Assembly (NCBI GenBank): GCA_029263615.1
Contig: JAJUFT010000001.1
Span: 1-64,000, forward strand
Direction: 5' to 3'
Length of the DNA: 64,000 nt
Source of the DNA: Alcaligenaceae bacterium
Lineage (GTDB): Bacteria > Pseudomonadota > Gammaproteobacteria > Burkholderiales > Burkholderiaceae_B
The notes under the pieces are model-generated. The model saw only the letters and a program-made list of their open reading frames with translations, was not told the origin of the DNA and ran no database searches. A program made the position numbers and the translations under genes. This document shows positions 9,996-21,155 of the stretch, piece after piece (position 1 is the stretch's first letter; every line of letters begins with the position of its first letter).

Positions 9996-12900
9996 TTGAC
10001 GCATACACCTGTTTCCCCGATCGAGCCCGGGCTGATCGTTCTGCATTCCAATCGCATGGAAATGTTGCGGGATCTTCTCGTGGAGTGGCTGGCCGGCCAC
10101 CCGCTGGACCCGCTCGAAGCCGACATCATCGCTGTCCAGAGCAATGGCATCGCGCAGTGGCTGCGCAGTACCCTGGCGCGGGGCAGCCCCGGCATTGCCG
10201 CGGCCATCGAGACGCCCATGCCCTCACGCCTGCTGTGGTCGCTGTACCGCCGTGTGCTGGGCGAAGAAAACGTCCCTCCTTCCTCGCCGCTGGATGAGCA
10301 GCCCCTGACATGGCGGCTCATGCGCCTGCTGGGGAATCTGCAGGGGCCGGTGTACGCGCCCCTGATCCGGTTTCTTGCGGAAGACCGCGATCTGCGCAAG
10401 CGTTACCAGCTGGCGCAGCGTCTGGCCGACCTGTTCGACCAGTATCAGGTGTATCGGGCCGACTGGCTGGCCGATTGGGGCGCGGGGCGGGACCAGCTGC
10501 GTGGGCACGGCGCGACTCGCCCGCTCGACCCCGACCAGACCTGGCAGGCAGCGTTGTGGCGCGACATTCTGGCGGATGTCGGGGCACGGGCGGCTGTGGC
10601 CGGGCGGGCCGGGGTCCATGAGCAGTTTCTCCAGACCCTGCGCGCGTGGCCGGCGCAAGGCGGCCGGCCCGATCTGCCCCGGCGCATCGTGGTCTTCGGC
10701 CTGAGCGCCTTGCCGCGTCAGAGTCTGGAAGCGCTGATCGAAGTGTCCCGCTGGGTTCAGGTGCTGGTCTGCGTCCATAACCCCTGCGAGTATCACTGGG
10801 CGGACATCGTGGAAGGCCGGGCCTTGTTGCGCAATGTCCGGCGGCTGCAGCGTCGCAAGCCGGGCATGCCGGCCGATATCGATGAAGACGCGCTGCATGC
10901 CCATGCCCACCCTCTGCTTGCCTCCTGGGGCCGCCAGGGGCGTGATTACATCGCGCTGCTGGAAGAGCTGGAAGAAGAATGCAGCGCCGCCGGCGGGGCG
11001 CCCGTGGCCCTGAAGGCCACACCCCTGTTCGTGGAGGTGGAGGGCGCGTCCGTGCTCGCCCGCCTGCAGGATGACATCCGGGCCCTGCGATCGCTGGACG
11101 AAGCGCGCGCCGAGAACCGGGTGCTCGCTGACAATGACGATTCGATCCAGTTCCACATCGCCCACAGTCCGTTGCGGGAAGTCGAGATCCTTCACGACCG
11201 ACTGCTGGCTGCCTTCGATGCGGACCCGAGTCTGCAACCGGACGACGTGATCGTCATGGTCCCGGACATTGAAAAGTATGCCCCCTACGTGGACGCCGTA
11301 TTCGGGCTGCATGGCCCTCAGGATGACCGTTACATCCCCTACTTCATCGTCGACCGGGGGCCGGGCAGAATCAATACCGTGGCCGATGCGGTGCAGACGC
11401 TTCTGATGCTGCCTGCGGCGCGCATGGGAGTGGGCGAGGTGCTCGATCTGCTGGATATCGCCGCCGTGCGTCGCCGCTTCGATCTGGGCGAAGAAGACAT
11501 CGCCGTGTTGCGAGCCTGGATTCAGGGCGCCAATGTGCGTTGGGGTCTGGATGCCGGGCATCGCCAGGGCCTGGGTCTGTCGATGGATGCCAGCTTGGTG
11601 GACATGCATACCTGGGCGTTGGGCATGCGCCGCATGCTGCTGGGCTATGCCACCGGGGAAGCCGAGTGGAACGGGTTGATTCCGCACGCCGACGTCTCCG
11701 GTCTGGGCGCCGGGCTGGTCGGGGTGCTGGCCCGCATCATTGATGGCCTCCTGCATTACGCCCGCGAACTGGCGTGCCCGGCGACACCGCTCGAGTGGGG
11801 GCGCCGGCTTCGGGCACTGCTCCACGACTTTCTTCAGGCGCCGGATGACGTGGCGGCCTACACCATTGAATTGCTCAACCAGGAACTGGATGTCTGGGAA
11901 CAGGAATGTGAGGACAGCGGGTTCGGCGAGCCGCTGACCCTGCAGGTGGTCGCGGATCGCTGGTTGTCCTGCCTTCAGAAGGCCGGCATGGCGCAGCGCT
12001 TCGCCAGTGGCTCGGTCACCTTCGCCACGCTGATGCCCATGCGCGCAATTCCCTTCCGGCATGTCTGCCTGCTGGGCATGAATGATCGCGACTATCCTCG
12101 CCCCCGTACCCCCGCCCATTTCGATCTCATGGAAAAGGACTATCGGCCGGGTGACCGTTCGCGCCGGGACGACGACCGTTACCTCTTCCTGGAAGCGCTG
12201 CTGTCCGCACGCGATCGCTTCTACCTCTCATGGGTGGGGCGCAGTGCCGTCGACCATTCACCGTGCCCACCGTCGGTCCTGGTGGGGCAGTTGCGCGATC
12301 ACCTCGGCGCGATCTGGAAGACGGCCGAGGGGGACGACCTGCTGGCCCGACTCACCCTCGAGCATCCCCTGCAGGGCTTCAGCCCCCTTTACTTTCGTGA
12401 CGCGTCCGCATCTGCCCGGCTGTACACCTATGGGCGCGAATGGCGTGGCCGGACGGACCCGGTGGTGCACGAGTCCGAAGAGACCGGCCCGCTGGAACCG
12501 CTGCAACGCGACGAACCCCTGTCGTTTCAGGAGCTCAAGCGTTTCCTTGAACATCCCGTCAAGGCGTTCTTCAGTCAGCGCCTGCAGGTGAGCTACGAAG
12601 AAGAAGAAGTCGCGGCGGATCTGGAGTCCTTTCTGCCGGACGGCCTGGAAACCTGGGGGCTGCGCAATGCGCTCATCCAGACGGCCAGACGGTGCCTCGA
12701 CGAGGGAGCAGAGCCCTTCGAGGCCTGCCGGACGCTGCTGCACCGGCTGGAGGGTGGTGGTGCTCTGGCATTTGGGGCAGCCGGTCGGCTGCAGGCGGAA
12801 GAAAGCATGAGCCTGCTGGCGCCGATGTTCGACCGGTATCGGGCGCTGTTGAAAGCATGGCCCGCTGCGACTGCCGGGGCCTTCGAGGCTCGGCATGACT

Positions 12901-13496
12901 GCAGCGGCACGCCCGGCCTGTCAGGCTGGCTGAATGGCTTGCGCACAGGGGAGGGCGACGAACATCTGCTGCTGCACCTCAATGCTTCGAATCTCACGAC
13001 CGGCAAGAAACAGGGATGGCGTGACGACAAGATGCTGGGTTTCTGGGTGCAGCATCTGGCAGGCAACAGTGCGGGGCTGGCATTGCGCACCATTGTGCTG
13101 AGCCCGGCTGGCGAAGCGCAGTTGGCACCCATCAAGCCGGAGCGCGCCGCCGCCTGGCTGGACGTCCTGCTGAGGGCCTGGGCCGAGGGCATGCGCCGCC
13201 CTCTGCCCGTGAAGGCCGAATTCGCGCGCGATCTCATGACGGCACTTCCGGCGGACTTCGATGCGTCGGCCGACTCGGCGGCATGGCAGGCATGGATGGA
13301 AAATGAAAAACTGAAGCGGGCCATGGAACGCTGCTTCCACTCGCTGTGGAACCTCGACGGGCGGGAGGAAGCCATCTATGAATCCCGCGCCTTTCCGTCG
13401 CTGGCCTCTCTCATCTCCGATGGCGAGATGCTCCGCTGGGCGGTGGCCCTGTACCGGCCGCTGTTCATTGCACTGCGTGAAAAGGAGGCAGAATGA
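9996..13496 (+). CDS. recC: Exodeoxyribonuclease V gamma chain (apparent TTG start)
   Basis: GLIVLHSNRMEMLRDLLVEWL N-terminus, RecC-like length; GGAG upstream of TTG 9996; first gene of recCBD. Confidence 0.93.
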   Translation: MTHTPVSPIEPGLIVLHSNRMEMLRDLLVEWLAGHPLDPLEADIIAVQSNGIAQWLRSTLARGSPGIAAAIETPMPSRLLWSLYRRVLGEENVPPSSPLDEQPLTWRLMRLLGNLQGPVYAPLIRFLAEDRDLRKRYQLAQRLADLFDQYQVYRADWLADWGAGRDQLRGHGATRPLDPDQTWQAALWRDILADVGARAAVAGRAGVHEQFLQTLRAWPAQGGRPDLPRRIVVFGLSALPRQSLEALIEVSRWVQVLVCVHNPCEYHWADIVEGRALLRNVRRLQRRKPGMPADIDEDALHAHAHPLLASWGRQGRDYIALLEELEEECSAAGGAPVALKATPLFVEVEGASVLARLQDDIRALRSLDEARAENRVLADNDDSIQFHIAHSPLREVEILHDRLLAAFDADPSLQPDDVIVMVPDIEKYAPYVDAVFGLHGPQDDRYIPYFIVDRGPGRINTVADAVQTLLMLPAARMGVGEVLDLLDIAAVRRRFDLGEEDIAVLRAWIQGANVRWGLDAGHRQGLGLSMDASLVDMHTWALGMRRMLLGYATGEAEWNGLIPHADVSGLGAGLVGVLARIIDGLLHYARELACPATPLEWGRRLRALLHDFLQAPDDVAAYTIELLNQELDVWEQECEDSGFGEPLTLQVVADRWLSCLQKAGMAQRFASGSVTFATLMPMRAIPFRHVCLLGMNDRDYPRPRTPAHFDLMEKDYRPGDRSRRDDDRYLFLEALLSARDRFYLSWVGRSAVDHSPCPPSVLVGQLRDHLGAIWKTAEGDDLLARLTLEHPLQGFSPLYFRDASASARLYTYGREWRGRTDPVVHESEETGPLEPLQRDEPLSFQELKRFLEHPVKAFFSQRLQVSYEEEEVAADLESFLPDGLETWGLRNALIQTARRCLDEGAEPFEACRTLLHRLEGGGALAFGAAGRLQAEESMSLLAPMFDRYRALLKAWPAATAGAFEARHDCSGTPGLSGWLNGLRTGEGDEHLLLHLNASNLTTGKKQGWRDDKMLGFWVQHLAGNSAGLALRTIVLSPAGEAQLAPIKPERAAAWLDVLLRAWAEGMRRPLPVKAEFARDLMTALPADFDASADSAAWQAWMENEKLKRAMERCFHSLWNLDGREEAIYESRAFPSLASLISDGEMLRWAVALYRPLFIALREKEAE

Positions 13497-16400
13497 TGAG
13501 CAACACGACGCCCTCCGATTCTGCCATGGTGCCGCTGGATACGCTGACGTTTCCTCTGTGGGGCAGCCGTCTGATCGAGGCCAGTGCCGGCACCGGCAAG
13601 ACCTACACCATTGCCAGTCTTTACGTTCGCCTGGTGCTGGGTCACGGCGCGGAGTCTGGCCAGCGCGCCCTGACGCCGCCCGAAATCCTGGTGATGACGT
13701 TCACGCGTGCGGCCACCGCCGAACTGCGCGACCGCATCCGCGCGCGTCTGACCGAGGCGGCGGCCTGCTTCCTGGAAGAGGTCGAAGGGGATGACTTCCT
13801 CCTTCGTCTGCGCGACGACTATGATCCGCAGCGCTGGCCCAGCTGCGCCCGCCAGCTGCAGATTGCGGCCGAATGGATGGATGACGCTGCGGTCTCCACG
13901 ATTGACGCCTGGTGCTATCGTGTGTTGCGCGAGCATGCGTTTGACAGCGCGAGTTGGTTCAATGTCGAAATGGATGTGGACGCGGCCGAAACCGTGGCCG
14001 AGGCCACCCGGGACTACTGGCGTGTCCACATCGCCGCCTTGTCGCCGGAAGCGTTCTCCCAGGTGTGCGAGGTGTTCGGCAGCTGCGACCGTCTGGCCGC
14101 CACGCTGCATCATCGCTGGCTGCATCGGGTTTCCCGGCTGGAATCCGTGCGTGACCCGGCCGAACTGCTGGAGGAAGTGAAACAGAATCTGCTGGCAGCC
14201 AAGCGTCCGTGGGCCGTCTGGGCCGATGAAATCCGGCAGATCCTGACCGATGCCTACGACGGTGAGCACTATCACCGAAGCAAGCTTTACAAGAATCATT
14301 GGGAAGGGTGGGTGAACAAGCTGCACGCCTGGGCGCACGACCCGGAGTCGCACCTTCCCTTTGACAGCAGCCAGAAGGGCTGGGAACGCCTGACGCCCCA
14401 GGGGCTGGCCGAAGTCTGGAAGAATCCGGATGAAGTGCCCCTTCACCCCGGTTTTGCCGACATGGTCACGCTGCGCGAGCGGCTTCTGCAGCTGGGGGCG
14501 ACGCTGGAGCGGCTTTACGCCCATGCAGCGCTGTGGGTGGCAGAGCGAACGGCGGAGTTGCGCCGCCAGCGCGCCATGCTGGACTACAACGGGCTGCTCG
14601 AACAGCTTGATGCGGCGCTGCAGGGCCCGAATGGCACACGCCTGGCTCAGTTGATTCGAAAGCAGTTTCCCGCTGCCCTGATCGACGAGTTTCAGGACAC
14701 CAGTCCCGTTCAGTATCGGATCTTCGACCGTATCTACACGGTTGAGCAGAATGCTCCAGACATGCTGTTGGCCCTGATCGGCGATCCCAAGCAGGCCATT
14801 TACGCCTTCCGCGGAGCCGACATTCACTCGTATCTGCAAGCCCGCCAGGCCTGCGAGGGGCGTATCTACACCCTGGGCAACAATTTCCGGTCGACGGCGG
14901 ACATGGTGGCGGCGGTCAACCATGTGTTCTCGTGGGCAGAACAGTACAAGGCCGGCGGCGCCTTCCTGTTCCGCAGGGAGGAGGGTGAGGGCGGTGTACG
15001 GAACCCCGTCCCCTTCCACCCTGTGCGGGCGGCACGCAACCCCGGGCAGTTCGTGGTCGAGGGGCAGGCCCAGGTGGCGCTCACGATCTGGTGTGAGCCG
15101 CGTGCCGAGGTGACTGCGAATGACATCGCAGCTGCGTGTGCCTCGGAGATTGTGCGCCTGCTCCAGCTGGGCCAGAAGGGCAGGGCCGGCTTTCAGATGT
15201 CAGGTGGCTTCGAGCCCCTGCGTGCCCGCGATATCGCCATTCTCGTCAACACCCATACTCAGGCTGCTTCGCTCGGGACGGCGTTGCGTCAGAGAGGCGT
15301 CCGCAGCGTCTACCTGTCGGAGAAGTCTTCCGTCTACAGCAGTGTGGCGGCGGGGCAACTGCTGGCCTGGTTGCGCGCCTGCGCCGAGCCGGAAAACGGC
15401 GCCCATGTCCGCGCCGCGCTGGCCACCGCCGCGCTCGGCCTGAGCTGGCACACGCTCGACGCGCTGGTGCACGATGAAATCCGCTGGGAGGGCATGCTCG
15501 AACGCTTTGCCGCCTACAAGGAGGAGTGGCGGACACGGGGCGTCCTGCCCATGTTGCGCCGCTTCATGCATGAGTTCGGCGTGCCCGCCAGGCTCTTCCG
15601 GCAACAGGACAGGGAAGGCAGTGAAGGGGAACGCCAGCTGACGGATCTGCTGCATCTGGCGGAGCTGCTGCAGGCCGCCTCCACCACGCTCGACGGGGAG
15701 CACGCACTCATCCGTTTTCTTGAAGAACAGATGGCGAACGGCGGCGAGGCCGATGCCGATGAGGATGTCTCCCGCTTGCGGCTGGAAAGCGACGCCGGGC
15801 TGGTGCAGATCGTCACCGTGCACAAGTCGAAAGGGCTGGAATACCCCCTGGTGTTCTACCCCTTCGGTCATTACAGCCGCACGTCCGGTTCGCTGGAGCT
15901 GCCCGTCACCTGGCACGGTGAAGACGGCACGGCTCATGTGCTGGCCGCCAGGGCCGATGCCGACCCCGACACCCTCGATCGCATTGAGGCGCTGCTGGAG
16001 CAGGAGCGCCTGGCCGAAGACATGCGCAAGCTGTATGTTGCGCTGACCCGGGCGCGTCATGCGTGCTGGATGGGCGTGGCCGCGGGGAAGATGCTCGAGA
16101 CGTCGGCCATGGGGCATGTTCTCGGGCCGCAGGCGTGTCAGCCGGAAACCCTTGAGCTGGGGCTGGCCGCCCTGGCGAAGGGCTGTGGCGCCATCATGGT
16201 GGAACCCCTGCCGGAACCGCTCGACGAGGCGTACCGGCCTGAGGGCGGTGAGGTTGCCACGGCTCCGGTCTGGCGCACCATGGGTCGACGCATCGAGCAG
16301 GGATGGACGCTCAGCAGTTATTCCTCCTTGACCAGAGTGGCGATGGCGCGTGTGCATGAGCGTGCCGATCTGGTGCGTGACAGGGCCCGCCTGGCCCTTC

Positions 16401-17296
16401 CGGACGAACCTCAGCTCGATAATTTCCTCGAGTCCTACGCGACGGATGACGCCGAACTAGGTGGCGATTCATGGACCGGGCCCAGCGCGCGTCCCGCTTC
16501 GGCAGGCGAGGGCCTGCACGGGTTTCCCAAGGGGCCTTCCGCCGGCAGCTTCCTGCATGAACTGCTCGAATGGATGTTTCGTGAAGGGCCGCAGCGTGTG
16601 CTGAACGATGGGCGGGCGTTGCGCAGCCATGTGATGCGCCGCTGCCAGAGCCGAGGTTGGGGCGAACATGCCGACGATGTGATGCAGTGGCTGCAGACCT
16701 TCTTCACCCAGCGTTTTCAGACCGGGCCCGAAGCGGGCGAGATCACCTTGTCGGAGATCCCCACCTTCCTTCCCGAAATGGAGTTCTGGTTCGGCATTCA
16801 TGATGTGAGTCTGCCTGCCCTCGACACCCTGGTCAGTACGCACTTCCTGCCGGGCGAACCGCGGGCGCGCATGGCCCACGGCCGCCTGCGCGGCCTCTTG
16901 CGCGGCTTTGTCGACCTGGTGTTCGAACACGAGGGCCGCTACTACGTGGCCGATTACAAGTCCAACTGGTTGGGGCGCAGCGACGACGCCTACACGCCCG
17001 GGGCCATGCGGCAGAGCATTCTCGAGCATCGCTATGACCTTCAGTTGGCGCTCTATCTGTTTGCCCTGCACCGCTTGCTGCGATCCCGGCTGGGCGAGCG
17101 CTACGATTACGACCGGCATGTCGGCGGGGCGCTGGTTTTCTTCATGCGGGGTTGTGGGGCACCGAGCAGGGGGCTGCATGTGGAAAGACCGCCGCGGGAG
17201 GTGCTTGAACAGATGGATGTCCTGTTTGACGGCAGCGAAACGGGGCACGTGTCGGAAATCGCCGATCAGGCAGGAGACGTTGGATCATGCAGTTGA
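13493..17296 (+). CDS. recB: Exodeoxyribonuclease V beta chain
   Basis: LIEASAGTGKTYTIASLYVRLVL, VMTFTRAATAELRDRI, LIDEFQDTSPVQYRIF, nuclease motif VDLVFEHEGRYYVADYKSNWLG; overlaps recC stop. Confidence 0.97.
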   Translation: MMSNTTPSDSAMVPLDTLTFPLWGSRLIEASAGTGKTYTIASLYVRLVLGHGAESGQRALTPPEILVMTFTRAATAELRDRIRARLTEAAACFLEEVEGDDFLLRLRDDYDPQRWPSCARQLQIAAEWMDDAAVSTIDAWCYRVLREHAFDSASWFNVEMDVDAAETVAEATRDYWRVHIAALSPEAFSQVCEVFGSCDRLAATLHHRWLHRVSRLESVRDPAELLEEVKQNLLAAKRPWAVWADEIRQILTDAYDGEHYHRSKLYKNHWEGWVNKLHAWAHDPESHLPFDSSQKGWERLTPQGLAEVWKNPDEVPLHPGFADMVTLRERLLQLGATLERLYAHAALWVAERTAELRRQRAMLDYNGLLEQLDAALQGPNGTRLAQLIRKQFPAALIDEFQDTSPVQYRIFDRIYTVEQNAPDMLLALIGDPKQAIYAFRGADIHSYLQARQACEGRIYTLGNNFRSTADMVAAVNHVFSWAEQYKAGGAFLFRREEGEGGVRNPVPFHPVRAARNPGQFVVEGQAQVALTIWCEPRAEVTANDIAAACASEIVRLLQLGQKGRAGFQMSGGFEPLRARDIAILVNTHTQAASLGTALRQRGVRSVYLSEKSSVYSSVAAGQLLAWLRACAEPENGAHVRAALATAALGLSWHTLDALVHDEIRWEGMLERFAAYKEEWRTRGVLPMLRRFMHEFGVPARLFRQQDREGSEGERQLTDLLHLAELLQAASTTLDGEHALIRFLEEQMANGGEADADEDVSRLRLESDAGLVQIVTVHKSKGLEYPLVFYPFGHYSRTSGSLELPVTWHGEDGTAHVLAARADADPDTLDRIEALLEQERLAEDMRKLYVALTRARHACWMGVAAGKMLETSAMGHVLGPQACQPETLELGLAALAKGCGAIMVEPLPEPLDEAYRPEGGEVATAPVWRTMGRRIEQGWTLSSYSSLTRVAMARVHERADLVRDRARLALPDEPQLDNFLESYATDDAELGGDSWTGPSARPASAGEGLHGFPKGPSAGSFLHELLEWMFREGPQRVLNDGRALRSHVMRRCQSRGWGEHADDVMQWLQTFFTQRFQTGPEAGEITLSEIPTFLPEMEFWFGIHDVSLPALDTLVSTHFLPGEPRARMAHGRLRGLLRGFVDLVFEHEGRYYVADYKSNWLGRSDDAYTPGAMRQSILEHRYDLQLALYLFALHRLLRSRLGERYDYDRHVGGALVFFMRGCGAPSRGLHVERPPREVLEQMDVLFDGSETGHVSEIADQAGDVGSCS

Positions 17297-19380
17297 ATCT
17301 GGGCCTGGAAGACGGGGGAAGGTCCGTCCCGAACGCGGAGTTCGTGCCCCTGGACGCAGCCGAGGTGCTGGGCTGCCTGTCGCGCTGGCAGGAACTGGGC
17401 TGGCTGCGTCTGCTGGACCTCGAATTTGCACGGTTTCTGCACCGGGAACGGCCGGAGGCCGACGGGCGGGCCTTGCTGGTGGCCGCCCTGACCAGCCATC
17501 AGCTCGGTCGCGGGCACGTGTGTCTGGACCTCGATGCCGCTCTGCAACGTTCGCAGTCGATTCTGAATCTGCCACCGGCGGAGCCAACGTCGTCTCGAGA
17601 GGGCCCTCCGGCCGCGGATGGGGCGTCGCCCGTCACGCTGAACGACCTGCTTCGCGGGGACAGCGCCGACGTCTGGGACGCGCTCGCGCGCAGTGGGCTC
17701 GTCACCCATCCCGAGGGGGCGCCGGCTCCCCTGGTTCGTGAAGGGGGCCGCGTCTACCTCTACCGCTACTGGTTTTATGAACGTCAGGTGGCACGAGGCA
17801 TTGTTGAACGTCTGCGTGCGGCCACCCACGATGTCACGCCCGAAGCGAGCTTGTTGCGACCCTGGCTGGATGCGCTTTTCGGACCAGTCCGGGCCGATGG
17901 GGGGCCGGACTGGCAGCGCCTTGCGTGCGCCGTGGCCGCGCGGCAGCGGTTTTCCATCGTGACCGGGGGGCCTGGCACCGGCAAGACCACGACGGTCGTG
18001 CGCCTTCTGGCCCTGTTGCAGGCACTGGATTTCCACGCGTGGACGACAGAGACGGGGTCGGTCGCCGGCTGGCAGCCCTTGCGCATCCGGCTGGCGGCGC
18101 CCACCGGCAAAGCCGCGGCCAGGTTGGGGGAATCCATACAGGGCAAGGTCGGCGAACTGCCGCTGGCCGCGCTGGGGGGTGAGGCGCTGGCGGGCAGCAT
18201 CCCCACCGAGGTCGTCACCCTGCATCGCCTGCTGGGTGGACGCCCGCATGTGCGCAAGCGGCGCTACAACGCCGACAACTTGCTGCCGGTGGACGTGCTG
18301 GTCGTGGATGAGGCTTCCATGGTTTCGCTGGAGGACATGGCCGATCTGTTTGCCGCATTGCCGCCGCATGCGCGTCTCATTCTGGTCGGCGACAAAGATC
18401 AGCTGTCCTCCGTCGAAGCGGGTTCCGTTCTGAGCGAGCTGTGCCAGCGCGCGGTGCGCGGGCACTATCGCCCGGAACTGGCTGCCTGGCTTGGGCAGGC
18501 CACCGGGCAGACCCTTCCTCCCGAGCTGGCGGACCCCGAGGGATGGCTCCTGGACCAGGCGGTCGCCATGCTGCGATTCAGCCATCGCTTCGACAGTACG
18601 GGCGGAATTGGGCGGCTGGCACAGGCGGTCAACGAAGGCGATGTTCCGGCCGTGCAAGCGCTCTTGAGCGACGCCCCCGAGGGCTTGGCCCATATTGAAC
18701 CGGAACGGACGGATGCCTCACTGGATGCCGGCCTGGTGGTCGAGGGGTACGGGCGCTATCTGGCGCTGCTCAAGGGGGGACCGGCGTCTGCCGACCCGCC
18801 CGAGATTGACGCCTGGGCCCTGAAGGTGCTCGCGGCTCAGCGTCAGTTTCAGGTGCTGTGCGTGGTACGCAACGGGCCGTGGGGCGTGTCCGGACTGAAC
18901 GCTTCCATTGCCCGGACCTTGCTCGCCCGCGACCTGATCCCTTCCGTCACCGGTTGGTATGCCGGTCGACCGGTCATGGTCACGCGCAACAATCCGGCGC
19001 TGCGGCTCACCAACGGAGACATCGGGGTCACGCTGCCCTATCCGGCGGACAGCGGTGAGACGGTGCTCAGGGTGGCGTTTGCGGACGGAAACGGCGCGGG
19101 CGTCCGCTGGTTCGCGCCCAACCGTCTGGATGCGGTGGAAACCGTCTTCGCATTGACCGTTCACAAATCACAGGGATCGGAATTCGATCATGCTTGCCTG
19201 GTGCTGCCCGCCCAGCCCACGCCGGTGCTGACGCGCGAACTCGTCTACACCGGCATCACCCGAGCCAGCCGTCGATTCACGCTGGTCAATCCGGGGGGCA
19301 CCCGCATGCTCGAACTGGCCGTCGAACAGCGGATTCATCGCAGCAGTGCTCTGGGTGATCTCATTGGCGGCTTGAGTTAG
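17287..19380 (+). CDS. recD: Exodeoxyribonuclease V alpha chain
   Basis: Walker A FSIVTGGPGTGKTTTVVRLL, Walker B VLVVDEASMVSL, LTVHKSQGSEFDH; overlaps recB by 10 nt. Confidence 0.96.
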   Translation: MQLNLGLEDGGRSVPNAEFVPLDAAEVLGCLSRWQELGWLRLLDLEFARFLHRERPEADGRALLVAALTSHQLGRGHVCLDLDAALQRSQSILNLPPAEPTSSREGPPAADGASPVTLNDLLRGDSADVWDALARSGLVTHPEGAPAPLVREGGRVYLYRYWFYERQVARGIVERLRAATHDVTPEASLLRPWLDALFGPVRADGGPDWQRLACAVAARQRFSIVTGGPGTGKTTTVVRLLALLQALDFHAWTTETGSVAGWQPLRIRLAAPTGKAAARLGESIQGKVGELPLAALGGEALAGSIPTEVVTLHRLLGGRPHVRKRRYNADNLLPVDVLVVDEASMVSLEDMADLFAALPPHARLILVGDKDQLSSVEAGSVLSELCQRAVRGHYRPELAAWLGQATGQTLPPELADPEGWLLDQAVAMLRFSHRFDSTGGIGRLAQAVNEGDVPAVQALLSDAPEGLAHIEPERTDASLDAGLVVEGYGRYLALLKGGPASADPPEIDAWALKVLAAQRQFQVLCVVRNGPWGVSGLNASIARTLLARDLIPSVTGWYAGRPVMVTRNNPALRLTNGDIGVTLPYPADSGETVLRVAFADGNGAGVRWFAPNRLDAVETVFALTVHKSQGSEFDHACLVLPAQPTPVLTRELVYTGITRASRRFTLVNPGGTRMLELAVEQRIHRSSALGDLIGGLS

Positions 19381-19421
19381 TATTCCAGGCAAAGTTTTCA
19401 AAAACACTGAGGAGACAAGTG

Positions 19422-21077
19422 ATGAGCAGCATCTACGATCAGGATCTTCCCCGGACAGAGGCCAACTACCGGCCAATGTCCCCCCTGTCCTTCATCGAAC
19501 GTTCCGCGCGGGTTTATCCCGACCGTCTGGCCATCATTCACGGGTCCGGCGACACCGCCATCCGCCGGACCTGGTCAGAGACTTACCGCCGCTGTCGCCA
19601 GCTGGCCAGCGCCCTGGTGGCCTCCGGAGTCGGCAAGGGGGATACCGTCGCCGTTCTGCTGCCCAACACGCCACCCATGGTCGAAGCGCACTTCGGCGTT
19701 CCCATGACCGGCGCGGTGCTCAACACCATCAACACCCGGCTCGACGCCCAGACCGTGGCGTTCATTCTCGACCACGGTGAAGCGACCACCCTGATCGTCG
19801 ACGGCGAATTCGCCTCCCTGGCACGCCGTGCGCTTGAGCTGCGTCAGTCCACCCGGCCCATTCAGGTGATCGATGCGGTCGACCCCCTGCTGGAAGGGAA
19901 CGAGGAAAGGGCAGGCACGGTGGAATACGAAGCCTTCCTAGCCAACGGTGACCCGGAATTCGCCTGGGAATTGCCGGCGGATGAATGGGACGCCATTGCG
20001 CTGAACTACACGAGCGGCACGACCGGCAATCCCAAGGGGGTGGTGTATCACCATCGCGGTGCGGCCCTGGCGGCCATTTCCAACATTCTGGAATGGGACA
20101 TGCCCAAGCATGCGGTCTATCTCTGGACCCTGCCCATGTTCCACTGCAACGGTTGGTGTTTCCCCTGGGCGGTGGCTGCTCGGGCCGGGGTGAACGTCTG
20201 CCTGCGCCGGGTCGAGCCCAAGGCCATCTTCGACGCCATCCGCGAGCACGGCGTCGACCACTATTGCGGCGCGCCCATTGTGCACAGCATGTTGGTGAAC
20301 GCGCCGGCCAGCCTCAAGGAAGGGGTGCCGGCGGGCGTGAAGGCCATGGTCGCGGGTGCGGCACCCCCGGCCTCCATGATCGAGGGGATGGAGCGCATGG
20401 GCTTCGATCTGCTGCATGTGTATGGCCTGACCGAAACCTATGGTCCTGCCACCGTCTGTCCCAAGCACGAGCATTGGCAGGATCTCGACATCGGCGAGCG
20501 GGCGCGTCTCAATGCGCGGCAGGGGGTGGCCTACCACCTGCAGGAAGGCGCCTGCGTGATGGACCCCTCCACCATGGAAGTCGTGCCCCGCAACGGCGAG
20601 ACCATGGGCGAGATCATGTTCCGCGGCAACATCGTCATGAAGGGGTATCTCAAGAACCCCAAGGCCACCCAGGAAGCGCTGGCCGGCGGCTGGTTCCACA
20701 GTGGTGACCTGGCCGTGGCCGATCCCGACGGCTACCTCAAGATCAAGGACCGCAGCAAGGACATCATCATTTCCGGCGGCGAGAACATTTCTTCCCTCGA
20801 GGTGGAAGACGCCCTTTACCGCCATCCGGCCGTGCTGGCGGCCGCCGTCGTCGCCAAGCCGGACGCCCGCTGGGGTGAAACACCCTGCGCCTTCATTGAA
20901 CTCAAGGAAGGGGCGGAGGTCACCGCCGAAGACATCATGAACCATTGCAGGCAGCACATGGCCGGATACAAGGTGCCGCGTCACGTGGTGTTCTGCGAAC
21001 TGCCCAAGACATCCACGGGCAAGATCCAGAAATTTGAACTGCGCAAGAAGGCGGAGGCGCTGGACACCGTCGCCTGA
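19422..21077 (+). CDS. AMP-forming acyl-CoA synthetase
   Basis: LNYTSGTTGNPKGVVYHHRG, YGLTETYGPATVC, WFHSGDLAVADPDGYLKIKDRSKDIIISGGENI. Confidence 0.95.
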   Translation: MSSIYDQDLPRTEANYRPMSPLSFIERSARVYPDRLAIIHGSGDTAIRRTWSETYRRCRQLASALVASGVGKGDTVAVLLPNTPPMVEAHFGVPMTGAVLNTINTRLDAQTVAFILDHGEATTLIVDGEFASLARRALELRQSTRPIQVIDAVDPLLEGNEERAGTVEYEAFLANGDPEFAWELPADEWDAIALNYTSGTTGNPKGVVYHHRGAALAAISNILEWDMPKHAVYLWTLPMFHCNGWCFPWAVAARAGVNVCLRRVEPKAIFDAIREHGVDHYCGAPIVHSMLVNAPASLKEGVPAGVKAMVAGAAPPASMIEGMERMGFDLLHVYGLTETYGPATVCPKHEHWQDLDIGERARLNARQGVAYHLQEGACVMDPSTMEVVPRNGETMGEIMFRGNIVMKGYLKNPKATQEALAGGWFHSGDLAVADPDGYLKIKDRSKDIIISGGENISSLEVEDALYRHPAVLAAAVVAKPDARWGETPCAFIELKEGAEVTAEDIMNHCRQHMAGYKVPRHVVFCELPKTSTGKIQKFELRKKAEALDTVA

Positions 21078-21155
21078 ACCCCCTGCCCGCGCGGCACCCG
21101 CGACGCTCGGCCCCGCCGGGCGTCCTTTCCCTGAACTTCCCATAGGAGCTGTACC

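Noticed and set aside
10224-12119. 631-aa minus-strand ORF antisense to recC
   Set aside because: Mirror-frame composition (His/Gln/Gly/Arg rich), no domain; recC is clearly coding.
13376-15019. 547-aa minus-strand ORF antisense to recB
   Set aside because: Same mirror-frame artefact; recB helicase motifs lie on the plus strand.
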